DNA of 35,817 bases, from contig NZ_JAJJWI010000033.1 of NCBI RefSeq assembly GCF_020907275.1, positions 1 through 35,817 of the forward strand. The letters run 5' to 3'. This document shows, piece by piece, positions 23,930-33,419 of this stretch (position 1 is the stretch's first letter; the number at the start of each line of letters is the position of its first letter). The notes under the pieces are model-generated. The model was not told the origin of the DNA. It was given only the letters and a program-made list of their open reading frames with translations, and ran no database searches. The position numbers and the translations under genes are program-made. This DNA is from Pontibacter silvestris (GTDB lineage: Bacteria; Bacteroidota; Bacteroidia; Cytophagales; Hymenobacteraceae).

Positions 23930-26359
23930 CTAGCGGTTTCCCGTGTCGTCATTGCTGATTTTTTTACTTCGCTTGCTGCTGCCTTCCTTCATTTGTCCGA
24001 AGCGCCACTCAAAGGTAAGCCGTGCTGATCGATTAATATAGTAGGAACTGAATTCTGACTCAAAAGAGGGTGCCGATCGTGTGCCTGTTTGCCTGATGCC
24101 TTTGTTAAACGGATTATTTAGGTTAAGCGTCAGGCTAGCCTTATTGTCCCAGAACTCTCGTTTAGCCGCTATGCCGTACCAGTAATAACCTGAATTATTA
24201 CTTTGTAAACTAATCCAGCCGGAGCTGACACTACCATTAGCCTGTAAAGAATAGTTTTTAGGTAACTTATAGGTGCTGTTCATGTTAAAGCTCCAGACAA
24301 AGCCGTTATTGCGCTGGTTCTGGCCAGGGCTGGTCAGGTCAACATAACGAAGATCGGCTCCGCCGTTCAGGCTCCAGTTCTTGTTGGGCTGGCCAGCCAG
24401 GTTTAGGTTTACCCCATAAGCTTTGCGTTTGGCAATGTTCTCTGGCCTGTTCAGACTAACACCTTCCTCATTCACGGTAGAAAGATATTCAATAGCGTTG
24501 TCGGCATAGCGCCAGTAAAGAGAAGTATTAACAGAGAGGCCTTTGTCGGTGTTCAGGCTGTGCGCCAGTTCCACCGCATGGCTAAGTTCAGGGTCCAGGT
24601 AAGGGTTGCCTGTGCTAATGTTTAATGTGTCGCTAGCATTGAGCCAAGGGTTCAGGTACCAGATAAGCGGCCGCTGTATACGCTGGGTATAGCTTATTTT
24701 TAGGGTCTGCTTTTTAAAGCCTTTCGAAATGGTGATGCTCGGAATTAGGTTGTTGTACTGGTTTGATAGGCTTGTGTTGGTGCTGACAAAGTCGCCTTTG
24801 ATTTCTGTATGTTCCAGCCTTGCCCCGGCATTAAGGCTCCATTTGCTCTTAGTGCTCATGCGCAGGGAAGTATACCCGGAATAAACCCGCTGAAAATAAT
24901 TGAAGTCGTTTGACTGTGTTGGGTCAGGCTCAAGGTCTCCGTTGCCATTAAGCGCTATTTCCACACGGTACTCGCTCCCTATGTCGCGCCTGATAGCTTT
25001 AGCACCTACTTCTAGCTTAAAGCTAAGGGTGTCGCTTATACTTTTTACTTCAAAAGGATGGACATAATCTGTCTGAACTGTATACTCTTTATTCCGGCTG
25101 TAGTTAGAGCTGTTTTGCCTGTAAGTTATTTCATCGGCACCAGAGTAGGTATCGGTTTCATAAAAGTAATTGTCAGGCATCCGGCTGAACTGTGTTAAAA
25201 GCGAAAATTCCTGTCCTTTCTTTTTAAATGTTTTTGTATAACCTAAGTCAAGCTGACCATTACCGTAGGGGTTTCGGAAGCGGCTCTCGTTACGGTAAGC
25301 CAGCAGTTCCGTTCCCTCTAGGTCGAACAAGCTGGTTCGCATTGTGGTGTTGTTAGGATAGTTGCCTCCCCATACGTTAGCTGAAAAGTTAATGCGGCTG
25401 GTCGAGTCAGGGTCATAATCAATGCTCATTTCGCCATAACCTCCTGTGCCTGTATTATCGGCATTACTACTTTGGTACAAGAAGGCAGCAGGGGCTCCGT
25501 TTATTAAGCTTGTACGAGAAAGGTTGTTCTCCCACTTGTTTCGGTACTGGTACCCGTTAGCAGACAATGATATGCCAAACTTATTCTTTCTGTAGTTCAG
25601 GTTGGTGCCCAGGCTGCGGTTAAAGTTGCCGACAGTTACATTTGTGGAACCATTAAAACCCTGCAGGCCTTTCTTTGTGATAATATTGATTACGCCTGCT
25701 GAGCCTTCCGCATCGTACTTTGCCCCTGGGCTGGTAATCACCTCTACTGATTTGATGGTATTGGCAGGCATTTGTCGCAATGCATCGGCCAGGTTTCGTG
25801 CCATCATACCGGAAGGCTTACCATTAATCAGTATCTTTATATTACTGTTGCCCCGCATTTGTACATTGCCATCCAGGTCAACGTTTAAAGTCGGCACTTT
25901 CCGAAGTACATCTGCTGCGGTTCCTCCAGAGTTTGAGATATCTTTTTCAGCATTATAAACTAGTCTGTCTCCTTTGTCTTCAACAATGGCCTTCATACCT
26001 GTTACTTCCACTGCAGATAGCATTTTGCTATCTGCCCCAAGCTTTATAGCTCCTAGTTTTACACTGGGTTGAGCGGCGGTAAGTTTTATAGGTATTGTCT
26101 GGGAGCGGTATCCTAAGAAAGTTAGCTCCAGTATGAAGTTACCCAATGGCAGGTTCGGTAGCACGAAGGCGCCTTCTCCGTCGGCTGCCGTACCAGTTAA
26201 GAGCTTATCCCCATCTTTAAGCACTACATTGGCATAGGGAACAGGTTTTGCTGTTAAAGAATCTGTAACGGAACCGCTTAATTTACCTGGGTTAACAGAC
26301 TGTGCCATCACGCTACCAGCAGCACAAAGCCATAGCAGCAGGGTAAAAAGATTTTTCAT
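23930..26359 (-). CDS. Outer-membrane beta-barrel receptor (TonB-dependent-receptor-like, CarboxypepD_reg and plug domains)
   Basis: The 809 residues start with a signal peptide ending at Ala-Gln (LLLWLCAAGSVMAQS). A CarboxypepD_reg-like domain follows (GKLSGSVTDSLTAKPVPYAN), then a plug domain (TAADVLRKVPTLNVDLDGNV, IKILINGKPSGM, VEVITSPGAKYDAEGSAGVI) and a large barrel rich in alternating aromatic strands. The barrel ends ...RLTFEWRFGQM with a short basic tail. This is the outer membrane beta-barrel family related to SusC-type receptors; it may lack a TonB box, so active transport is uncertain. No SusD partner is adjacent, so its substrate is unknown. The promoter would lie in the 420-base spacer before it. 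Confidence 0.88.
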   Translation of the reverse strand: MKNLFTLLLWLCAAGSVMAQSVNPGKLSGSVTDSLTAKPVPYANVVLKDGDKLLTGTAADGEGAFVLPNLPLGNFILELTFLGYRSQTIPIKLTAAQPSVKLGAIKLGADSKMLSAVEVTGMKAIVEDKGDRLVYNAEKDISNSGGTAADVLRKVPTLNVDLDGNVQMRGNSNIKILINGKPSGMMARNLADALRQMPANTIKSVEVITSPGAKYDAEGSAGVINIITKKGLQGFNGSTNVTVGNFNRSLGTNLNYRKNKFGISLSANGYQYRNKWENNLSRTSLINGAPAAFLYQSSNADNTGTGGYGEMSIDYDPDSTSRINFSANVWGGNYPNNTTMRTSLFDLEGTELLAYRNESRFRNPYGNGQLDLGYTKTFKKKGQEFSLLTQFSRMPDNYFYETDTYSGADEITYRQNSSNYSRNKEYTVQTDYVHPFEVKSISDTLSFKLEVGAKAIRRDIGSEYRVEIALNGNGDLEPDPTQSNDFNYFQRVYSGYTSLRMSTKSKWSLNAGARLEHTEIKGDFVSTNTSLSNQYNNLIPSITISKGFKKQTLKISYTQRIQRPLIWYLNPWLNASDTLNISTGNPYLDPELSHAVELAHSLNTDKGLSVNTSLYWRYADNAIEYLSTVNEEGVSLNRPENIAKRKAYGVNLNLAGQPNKNWSLNGGADLRYVDLTSPGQNQRNNGFVWSFNMNSTYKLPKNYSLQANGSVSSGWISLQSNNSGYYWYGIAAKREFWDNKASLTLNLNNPFNKGIRQTGTRSAPSFESEFSSYYINRSARLTFEWRFGQMKEGSSKRSKKISNDDTGNR

Positions 26360-26779
26360 AGCTTATTTTAAAAAGGTAAAAGGATAAAACTTTATAAAAA
26401 TTATGCTGTTAATCTTTCAAGGCAGAAGAATATCCTTTAGCAACAGGTTCTGTCAGTGAGAATGTCTTAGCTATTAAAAAAACATTATCCCTTTATTATC
26501 AATGCTGCTCAAATTGTTTTTGTAAGCTTTTATAAAGGACAGTGGCTAAGCCAGTCTTTTAATCAGGGTATTTAGGTTCGCAGCAGTAAATGCAGCGGCT
26601 TATATTTATGGTTGCTGCTAACAGATGCATATTTTGAGAAAAGGTTGCTTGAGGTAAGAAATTTTTTTTAATCTTTTCTCTCCAAAGTTTCGAGGGAGCT
26701 TTTTTACCAGCTACCTAACAAATATGCAAAACTATAGCTGGATTTGAAAGTGTGATGTGTAAACAATAATCTAAAATAG
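26360..26779. other. Spacer between the receptor gene and the IS1 remnant
   Basis: About 420 AT-rich bases without a supported ORF. It should contain the receptor gene's promoter; I could not identify a convincing one. Confidence 0.4.
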
Positions 26780-27367
26780 GGTAGTGTTCTAAAAGTAAGG
26801 ATGTATTTTTAAACAATTTATCAATATTGTAGTTGAATAAGAAGTACCGTAGAACCAGACGATGATTATCCCAGGGTCTGGAGATGGATAGGGTCTTTCT
26901 CACCAGTCTTGGGCAGCGTTGCCGAAGGGTGTTATTCAGCCGCTCAATCTTGATTGCCTGCTTCTTGTCCTTTGGCTGGCTGCTACTGCCCTTTTCTAAA
27001 CACGGCCCTTTAAGCCTCCAGGCACAGCAGCTCTATCTCCGTTTTTTTCAGGTTGCCCAACGGAAGCTGATCACCTGCAGCACACGGGCTATGGCGCGCA
27101 GGGAAATCCGCTCCAGGAGCAGCGAGCTCAGCAACTCTTCACGGCTCAAAAGCTTCTCATCCTCCCGCTCTACTGGTTGCCTGCGGCAGTAGCGGCACTT
27201 GTAGTTTTATTTACCGTAGTTGCTTTTACCGTTTTTCATTATATTAAGGTTATGGCAGTGGGGACAAATGCTCATGTAAAGTAAAGGTCTTGCAATCTCT
27301 TTTTTATAACACCTGCTCCTTATTGCTAATTCTGCAAAATCTACGTCCTTACTTTTTGTACACTGCC
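26780..27367 (-). mobile_element. Degenerate IS1-family insertion sequence with both inverted repeats
   Basis: Terminal repeats at 26780-26805 and 27342-27367 match in inverted orientation at about 21 of 26 positions (core AAAAGTAAGGA on one side, TCCTTACTTTTT on the other). The 588-base element is shorter than the roughly 700 bases usual for IS1, so it has lost sequence. No target duplication is obvious. It separates the receptor gene from the RNA helicase gene. Confidence 0.8.
26806..27275 (-). pseudogene. IS1-family transposase remnant
   Basis: Reading from ATG 27275: MSICPHCHNLNIMKNGKSNY, then a TAA at 27209-27207 where CAA is expected, then NYKCRYCRRQPVEREDEK with the zinc-finger cysteines. 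A central frameshift follows, and the C-terminal part resumes as AIKIERLNNTLRQRC, RLVRKTLSISRPWDNH and RLVLRYFLFNYN, matching the end of the IS1 DDE domain. It cannot make an active transposase. Confidence 0.82.
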
Positions 27368-27485
27368 AAAGAAACAGTTCCATATGATTTAAGTGCTATA
27401 GGATGTGTCGAGTGAGAGAGGGGAGTCAAAATAAATGTATCTTTACCGGGTACATATACTTTTACACAAACACGACCATTCTTTT

Positions 27486-28634
27486 ATGGATTTTTCTTCT
27501 CTCGGTTTATCGGTTCCTTTACTGAAAGCGATTAAAGAACAAGGTTATGATCAGCCTTTTCCTATTCAGCAGGAAACTATTCCGGCCATTTTAGCTGGAA
27601 GCGATATTATGGGCATTGCGCAAACCGGCTCCGGAAAAACAGCTGGTTTTGCCTTACCTATTCTACAGCAGTTTCAGAAAAAACAAGCTGCTAAAAACCG
27701 TTTCATAAAAGCATTGGTACTGGTGCCTACCCGTGAACTGGCTTTGCAGGTAGCAGAAGTGTTTCTTGGTTTTAGCACTCATCTTACGCGGCGTGTAAAA
27801 ACGCTGGCTGTGTTTGGAGGTGTCAGTATTAATCCGCAGATGATGGCTTTGAGCGGCACCGAAGTTCTGGTGGCTACGCCTGGCCGTTTGCTGGACCTGA
27901 TAGACAACAATGCTCTTCAGCTTTCAGAATTGGAAGTGCTGGTGCTTGATGAAGCCGATAAAATGCTGAATTTGGGCTTTGAAGAGGAAATGAACCGCAT
28001 CCTGTCGCTTTTGCCTAAAAAGAGACAGAACCTGCTTTTCTCAGCCACGCTGGCAGGCGATATTCAGGCAATAAAAGAAAGGTTGCTTCACGACCCTGTG
28101 GTAATTTCTGTTGAAGAGAAACAGGAAGAGACTCAGCTGGCACTGATAAAACAGGCAGCCTACCGGGTAAGTGCGGAACGGAAAGGACCTTTTTTACGCT
28201 ACCTGATCAAGCAGAAAGATATGCAGCAGGTATTGATTTTTGTTTCAAGTGTCCGAAGTGCCGATAATCTGGTGGCTAAGCTCAAAAAGAATGGGGTAGA
28301 AGCAATGGCTATGCATGGTGATAAAAGCCAGGGTGCTCGAACGGAAGCCTTGCGTCGATTTAAAACAGGAAAAGTTCGTGTGTTAGTAGCGACAGATCTG
28401 GCTTCACGTGGCATTGATATTCAGTTTCTGCCATTCGTAATAAACTATGATTTGCCGCGTTCGCCCAAAGATTACGTTCACAGGATAGGGCGGACAGGCA
28501 GGGCAGGAGCTACCGGTGAGGCCATTTCACTGATTACTCCAGCAGACGAACATCACTTTAAGATAATTCAGAAAAAGATGGGAAAGAGGGTAGAGTTGCT
28601 TGGAAGTGATGAGGTGGATTTACAAGGGATATAG
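27486..28634 (+). CDS. DEAD-box ATP-dependent RNA helicase
   Basis: The product unwinds RNA duplexes, probably in ribosome assembly or RNA decay, in the cytoplasm. Starting at ATG 27486 (MDFSSLGLSVPLLKAIKEQG) gives 382 residues; the frame's earlier ATG at 27435 adds 17 unrelated residues. Motifs in order: Q motif (PFPIQQ), AQTGSGKT, PTRELALQV, TPGRLLD, DEAD, SAT, and in domain 2 VLIFVSSV, ATDLASRGID and HRIGRTGRAG. It resembles RhlE but has only a very short tail after the core, so RNA targeting must rely on the core or a partner. It starts about 120 bases after the IS1 remnant. Confidence 0.95.
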   Translation: MDFSSLGLSVPLLKAIKEQGYDQPFPIQQETIPAILAGSDIMGIAQTGSGKTAGFALPILQQFQKKQAAKNRFIKALVLVPTRELALQVAEVFLGFSTHLTRRVKTLAVFGGVSINPQMMALSGTEVLVATPGRLLDLIDNNALQLSELEVLVLDEADKMLNLGFEEEMNRILSLLPKKRQNLLFSATLAGDIQAIKERLLHDPVVISVEEKQEETQLALIKQAAYRVSAERKGPFLRYLIKQKDMQQVLIFVSSVRSADNLVAKLKKNGVEAMAMHGDKSQGARTEALRRFKTGKVRVLVATDLASRGIDIQFLPFVINYDLPRSPKDYVHRIGRTGRAGATGEAISLITPADEHHFKIIQKKMGKRVELLGSDEVDLQGI

Positions 28635-28946
28635 GTAGTACTGCCATTAAGTAAATATGATGATTTAATAAGCTTAGGCTACATTAAAGAAAATTGATGC
28701 AGAGCACATAAGCCCTTACTTTAGTTACTTTAATTAAAAGGATTTAGGGGAGAGTGTTTTTTTTACCTCAAAGCTGATGGATTTGTTAAGGAGATTGTGA
28801 TATGATTTAAAGCAGGTATAAGGTAAGGGAACATTCTTGGATGCAGTGTAATCGATCTTATATAGCAGCAAACATTTACGGCTAAGCCTTCTGATCAACA
28901 GTTAAGTTAACACGCTAAAGTTAACTTATTCAATAGTAAGAATCCT
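28635..28946. other. Convergent spacer with a small inverted repeat
   Basis: No ORF is supported. AAGTTAAC at 28904-28911 and GTTAACTT at 28920-28927 form an 8-bp stem close to the 3' end of the histidine kinase gene and may terminate it. Confidence 0.45.
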
Positions 28947-30161
28947 TTAAAGAATGATTGTAAATGTTGTGCCTTTGTTCAAGGTACTATTCACCTGAAT
29001 TTGTCCTTTCATATTATCTATTATTCTTTTTACAATGTATAAACCAATACCGCTTCCTTCAACATGGTCATGAAATCGTTTGAACATAGTAAATACTTCA
29101 TTCTGTTTGTCAGCAGGAATTCCTACTCCATTATCTGTGATTGTAAGGTTTGTTTTCCCGTTAACCTTTCCCAGCTTTACAAGCACTTCCAGCGGCCTTT
29201 CAGGAGAGCGATATTTTATAGCATTGGTTAAGAGATTATTGATCACACTCTTTAGATTCTTCTTTGAAAAGCTTAATAGTGGTTTATCTTCACAGATAAC
29301 TTTTATCTCTGCATTAGACTCTTCTATCAGGCTATTTATATCTTGCTTCACATCTTCTACTATCTCAAAGAAATTTATTGCTTCAGACTTTACCCCTTTA
29401 CAATTTTTCTCAGTTTCAACAACAGTTGTAAGATCTTTAATTGTTACAGCAAAACGCTTGAGAGAGGACTTCATTAAGCCAACAATCTCATTAATCTCAT
29501 TTCTATCTAAACTTTCTTGGGCGATAGCATCTGATAGAACAGCAAGTAATCCTTCAATGTTTGATATAGGAGACTTAAGATCATGGGATGCTACATAAAC
29601 AAAGTTGTCTAGGTCGAAATTGGCATTGGTTAGTATTTTGTTCTTGTTTTGTAATTCAACATTCGCAGTATAGCTACGCTCCAATAACTCGAAACTCTGT
29701 AGATGAAAGGATAACAACTCGGCAAACATTGTAAAAATATTTATAACCTTGGAGTTATTTAACTTAGCAGGTTTGGAATCTATAGCACAAAGTGTTCCGA
29801 AAAACGTCCCATCTTTTAAGATGATGGGAAAAGAAATGTAGCTTTGAAGCCCATAAAATTTAGGCGTATGATGATTTTTGAAAACTGGATCTTCGTCAAC
29901 ATGATCAATAACTATGGGCTGGTGACTGTCTCTTATTTCATTGCAAATGGTAGTTTCAATTTTCAGTTCACCACCTTCTTCCAAACCAAACTGTACTTCG
30001 TCCCGGACTCTGCATGCCAGCCATCTGTCATGAGTTACCCGCGCAACTGCAGCAAAGCCCATTCCTGTAGTTTGGCAAATAACTTCAAGCATGGTAGGCA
30101 CAATGGAGATTTGCCTTACGGCTTCGATGTCTTTGAACAGCTTGTCTTGAATATTAATCAT
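28947..30161 (-). CDS. GAF-domain sensor histidine kinase
   Basis: The 404-residue protein has no membrane segment, so it senses a cytoplasmic signal. A GAF domain (about residues 20-165) shows ICNEIRDSHQPIVIDHVDED and FFGTLCAID. A HisKA segment carries the phospho-acceptor in FVYVASHDLKSPISNIEGLL near residue 195. The ATPase domain has NLLTNAIKYRS, ITDNGVGIP and GSGIGLYIVKRIID. No response regulator is adjacent, so it is an orphan kinase. It differs in class from the NarX-like kinase of the signalling block (HisKA rather than HisKA_3). Confidence 0.93.
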   Translation of the reverse strand: MINIQDKLFKDIEAVRQISIVPTMLEVICQTTGMGFAAVARVTHDRWLACRVRDEVQFGLEEGGELKIETTICNEIRDSHQPIVIDHVDEDPVFKNHHTPKFYGLQSYISFPIILKDGTFFGTLCAIDSKPAKLNNSKVINIFTMFAELLSFHLQSFELLERSYTANVELQNKNKILTNANFDLDNFVYVASHDLKSPISNIEGLLAVLSDAIAQESLDRNEINEIVGLMKSSLKRFAVTIKDLTTVVETEKNCKGVKSEAINFFEIVEDVKQDINSLIEESNAEIKVICEDKPLLSFSKKNLKSVINNLLTNAIKYRSPERPLEVLVKLGKVNGKTNLTITDNGVGIPADKQNEVFTMFKRFHDHVEGSGIGLYIVKRIIDNMKGQIQVNSTLNKGTTFTIIL

Positions 30162-30538
30162 TTAATGAGAAGTGTAGTTGCATATTTAAGGCTAATTGGT
30201 AGCCTGCTAAAATTAACTGAAAAAATGCTAAACTGAAATTAAAACTTCAGAGAAGAGATGTTCAATCTAATTTACCTGTGTTATCAATAACGCATACAAC
30301 GTTGTGAGAGGAAGTGCCAAGAGTGAGTTTTATATCTTTTGCTGTATGAAAAGGGGCTTGCCAGTATTCCTTCTATTACAAAATATTACTGCCCACACCC
30401 TGGCTCAGAAGAAAAACTAGGTTTTAATAATATGAGATAAACCTGTTATTTGTATTATTGATGCTGCTTAATAGTAGTGTTTGGGGTAGCCCTATAAAAG
30501 TAATGAAGCAACAGAATGGGTTTCTCCTAAAAAAGGAG
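30162..30538. other. Spacer between the GAF kinase start and the IS3 remnant
   Basis: About 380 bases with no supported ORF. The promoter of the kinase must lie in its first part; no convincing match was found. Confidence 0.4.
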
Positions 30539-30609
30539 TGGACTTCCCCCGTAAAAGTGGGAGATTAGAAAAGAGTATCTTTATAGACGCTACCCAACCA
30601 TTACCGCCG

Positions 30610-31067
30610 ATGACAAACAGGAAGGAATATTATTGTTTGGAACGCCTCTGCCAGGCACTGGATGTTTGTCTGAGCGGCTACTACGCCTGGCTCATTAGGT
30701 AGGAAAGCAAGCGTAGGCTGGAGAACCAGTAAGATAAGAAAAATCCAGCGTCAAAGCAGCCAAAGCTATGGGCACCTTAGGGGCTACTATGAGCCCAGGA
30801 GCGGGGAGGCGCTGCTCGGAAAACAGAGTGCCACGCCTGATGCACACCCGTGGCATTGACGCTGAACGGAAAAAGAGATTCATGGTCCCACTTATTCCAG
30901 GCACCGCCTGCCAGTGGCAGAAAAATAGTTTAACCGGAAGTCTTCTGTCAGCAGGTCTAATGAAAAGTGAGCCGCCGTATCACTTTTCATTAGACCTGGG
31001 AAGGCTGGCTATACCTGGGACAGTATTGGATCTGTTCTCCAGAAAAGTAGTCGGCTGGTCTATGTAA
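30610..31067 (+). pseudogene. IS3-family transposase (OrfB) remnant with several frameshifts
   Basis: Fragments in different frames match OrfB in order: CLERLCQALDVCLSGYYAWL (then TAG), KIRKIQRQSSQSYGHLRGYY, RVPRLMHTRGIDAERKKRFM plus VPLIPGTACQWQ, then ITFH with TAG for Trp followed by TWEGWLYLG, and finally VLDLFSRKVVGWSM with a stop. The DDE catalytic core after this point is missing. The element is dead. Confidence 0.8.
30953..30997. repeat. 18-bp perfect inverted repeat inside the IS3 remnant
   Basis: Bases 30953-30970 and 30980-30997 are exact reverse complements around nine bases (GCCGCCGTA). The right arm is native transposase sequence (the ITFH-W-TW stretch), so the left arm is an inverted copy of it. 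Confidence 0.85.
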
Positions 31068-31135
31068 GCCTTCAAGAGTACCAGGATGCAGTATCGGCAT
31101 AGCCTTTTCAACCCTCTACTTTTATAGGGGAAACC

Positions 31136-31534
31136 TTAGGTCTTGTTCCCTCTGTTCCTTATGGCATCCACACTCCATAGCCCAGCGCCATGAGCGGCTA
31201 TATACAGAAACAAGAAACAGTACAACACAGATAGTTCACCACCGTTAAGCAGAGGGTTCCAGTCTTGCGGAAAGTGGACCGTAAAAAATGCTACCGCCAT
31301 CTGACCACTTGCAATAAAGGCAGCGACACTGGCTAGGAAGCCCACTGCAATCAGAACCCCTCCTGCAAACTCAATGATACCGGCTAATCCTCTCAGAGAG
31401 ATTATTTCCACAACATCTTTGTCGCCTGGAAAGCCAAATAACTTTTGGGTACCGTGCATAGCGAACATGATGCCAGCTACAATTCTGAGAATAGCAAAAA
31501 TATGGGGACTGAATCGTCCAAGAAAGCTCTCCAT
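31136..31534 (-). CDS. DoxX-family membrane protein
   Basis: DoxX-family proteins are small four-helix membrane proteins, some linked to thiol/oxidative stress; the biochemical role is poorly defined. Starting at ATG 31534 (MESFLGRFSPHIFAILRIVA) gives 132 residues; the frame opens earlier at 31570. The signature MHGTQKLFGFPG near residue 23, GIIEFAGGVLIAVGFLASVA, FFTVHFPQDWNPLLNGGE and a last hydrophobic helix match the family. Its stop codon lies exactly at the edge of the IS3 remnant, so the last residues (RNRGNKT) may have been altered by that insertion. Confidence 0.9.
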   Translation of the reverse strand: MESFLGRFSPHIFAILRIVAGIMFAMHGTQKLFGFPGDKDVVEIISLRGLAGIIEFAGGVLIAVGFLASVAAFIASGQMAVAFFTVHFPQDWNPLLNGGELSVLYCFLFLYIAAHGAGLWSVDAIRNRGNKT

Positions 31535-31853
31535 AGTAATTCTTTTAAAAGTTAAACAACATATAAGCAATAGTCTCTCAGAAGCCTTACAAACTAAAGA
31601 ATCGTTAAAGTAATGAAGAACATGTCTTTATTATACAAAACTAATCCATAACTCTTCTAATGACATGTACCTATGATGATCAGAAAGCGTTCCAATTTTA
31701 TATTAAGGAATATAATTATGTTTTAATAATACAAACAGAACATGAAATCTCAAAGCATTAAGATTAAGAGCACAAACTAATCATTTAAAATCTCTGATCT
31801 GTGCAATTAAATTCATCAGAGTATCTTTTTATTGATCGCACAACCAGAATGGA

Positions 31854-33353
31854 TCAGGCAAAATGAAGCCAGGAACTCTCTTCAGAAAAATCTGTGATAA
31901 CCTTTACCTGATTATCAGATTTATAGGAGGCAACCAACGCGGATACTTCTTGCTTAATGGAGACAATGCAGTTATCAACCAGGTCTTTTCGGAATCCTTT
32001 GTTGGCAAGTTCAAGTACATAAGCCACCGAAACAACTCGACCAAGAATCTTACCTAAGTCCACTAGCTTACGCTGAGAAAGAGCTTCATTAATAGAGAAG
32101 CTCAACTCCGTTTTAAAGTGCATACAAGCCTCAGATGTTAGCTTAAAGTTCTTAAGAAAGTCAAATAACTGTACTTGCTTTTGCTTTTTCATTGACCGGA
32201 TAATCATATCAGCTATCTGCGTATAGAGCATTTCATTTGAACCTTCAAATATCTGAAACGGTCTGCTGTCTATTATTCCGCGACCACCAATGTGGCTTAC
32301 CCTGTATCCATTAGCACCTGAAAGTTGAACAAGTATTTGTGCAGACTCCTGCATTAAATCTGTTACAACAGCTTTCATACTGTTAGCTTCCAAACTTTCA
32401 GATGCCAGATTATGCGTAATCCCGCTTATCTCACTACTTCTGGCACACATAGCCGAGCATATGGTATAGGCTGTCTGTATTCTGGACAGTTGAAACTGCA
32501 CCTGGTCCAGGGCCAATAAATTATCTACTCCTACTATTCTAGTCTTACAGTGAGCTATTGCCTCATCCAGCATGCGGTGTATAAAGCCCATTCCCATACC
32601 AGGGAACTGCATCCTGCTTCTATGCAGAATATCCAGCATCATTTTTATGCCTGTCGTTTCTGGCTGTAGCTTCATGGCGGTAGGAACTTCCACATCTAAC
32701 TTATTCAGCCCATAGGGAATCATATAAAGTCCTAAATTGTCATAATATTCTTCCACTACTACCTGTTGTTTATCCTGGGAGACATCGCATATAAAAAAGT
32801 CAATATCTCTGCTTAACTCACTCTCGCTGATTTCCTTTCTGCACGCAATTAGCCAATAGTCAGCCAAGCCAGTCAAACCTTGCCAATGCTTTGTTCCTTT
32901 AATCTGGTAGCTGCCATCCTGCTGCTTATTAGCTGTTTTCATATTAAGGGCGTCACTGCCATAGTCAGGCTCAGTGATCATGAGGCCACCCATATTCCCG
33001 TTTTTAAGAAAGCGATCAAAAATTTCTTTTTTAACTGATTCATCTGCATACTTGGCAACAGGTTCTAAAAAAAGCGCAATGTTAATCCCGAAAATCAAGG
33101 AAAGGGGAAGCGACTGGTAAGAGGCTGCAGCTAGTACTCCCAAGCATTCTTTAACTACACAACCACGCCCTCCATACTCTTCGGGAATCGAAACTGACAG
33201 TGGTACCTTAGACATAATCTCACTCATCACTGCTGAAGGTATACCTCTCTCAATATTCAGGTTATTGACAACACTTTGCTTGTGGAATAAGTGCTTCAGT
33301 GTATCTTCAAAGTCTTTTAAGAAATCAGAGTAATTAGTCTTTGTTAATTGCAT
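31854..33353 (-). CDS. Acyl-CoA dehydrogenase family protein
   Basis: These flavoproteins oxidise acyl-CoA thioesters with FAD. From ATG 33353 (MQLTKTNYSDFLKDFEDTLK) the length is 499 residues; an earlier ATG at 33419 adds 22 residues. An N-terminal helical domain (PLSVSIPEEYGGRG) is followed by a beta domain (MITEPDYGSDALNMKT, GTKHWQGLTGLADYW), the C-terminal helices (MQFPGMGMGFIHRMLDEAIA), and the catalytic glutamate in FQIFEGSNEMLY. The C-terminal extension of about 110 residues after this motif is longer than in short-chain enzymes. No other beta-oxidation gene or electron-transfer flavoprotein is adjacent, so the substrate is unknown. Confidence 0.9.
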   Translation of the reverse strand: MQLTKTNYSDFLKDFEDTLKHLFHKQSVVNNLNIERGIPSAVMSEIMSKVPLSVSIPEEYGGRGCVVKECLGVLAAASYQSLPLSLIFGINIALFLEPVAKYADESVKKEIFDRFLKNGNMGGLMITEPDYGSDALNMKTANKQQDGSYQIKGTKHWQGLTGLADYWLIACRKEISESELSRDIDFFICDVSQDKQQVVVEEYYDNLGLYMIPYGLNKLDVEVPTAMKLQPETTGIKMMLDILHRSRMQFPGMGMGFIHRMLDEAIAHCKTRIVGVDNLLALDQVQFQLSRIQTAYTICSAMCARSSEISGITHNLASESLEANSMKAVVTDLMQESAQILVQLSGANGYRVSHIGGRGIIDSRPFQIFEGSNEMLYTQIADMIIRSMKKQKQVQLFDFLKNFKLTSEACMHFKTELSFSINEALSQRKLVDLGKILGRVVSVAYVLELANKGFRKDLVDNCIVSIKQEVSALVASYKSDNQVKVITDFSEESSWLHFA

Positions 33354-33419
33354 ATGTTTATAGTAGTAGCTAATAGAGAGCAAACCGCCTAATATATCTT
33401 GATGGCTTTTTGCTTTCAA

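Larger units (their letters stand above)
30539..31136 (+). mobile_element. Degenerate IS3-family insertion sequence
   Basis: The left end (TGGACTTCCCCCGTAAAAGT from 30539) and the right end (ACTTTTATAGGGGAAACC up to 31135) resemble each other in inverted orientation. Between them lie broken pieces of an IS3 OrfB. Intact IS3 elements are 1.2-1.5 kb; this copy is about 600 bases, with OrfA and the C-terminal half of OrfB missing. Its right end touches the stop codon of the doxX gene. Confidence 0.75.
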
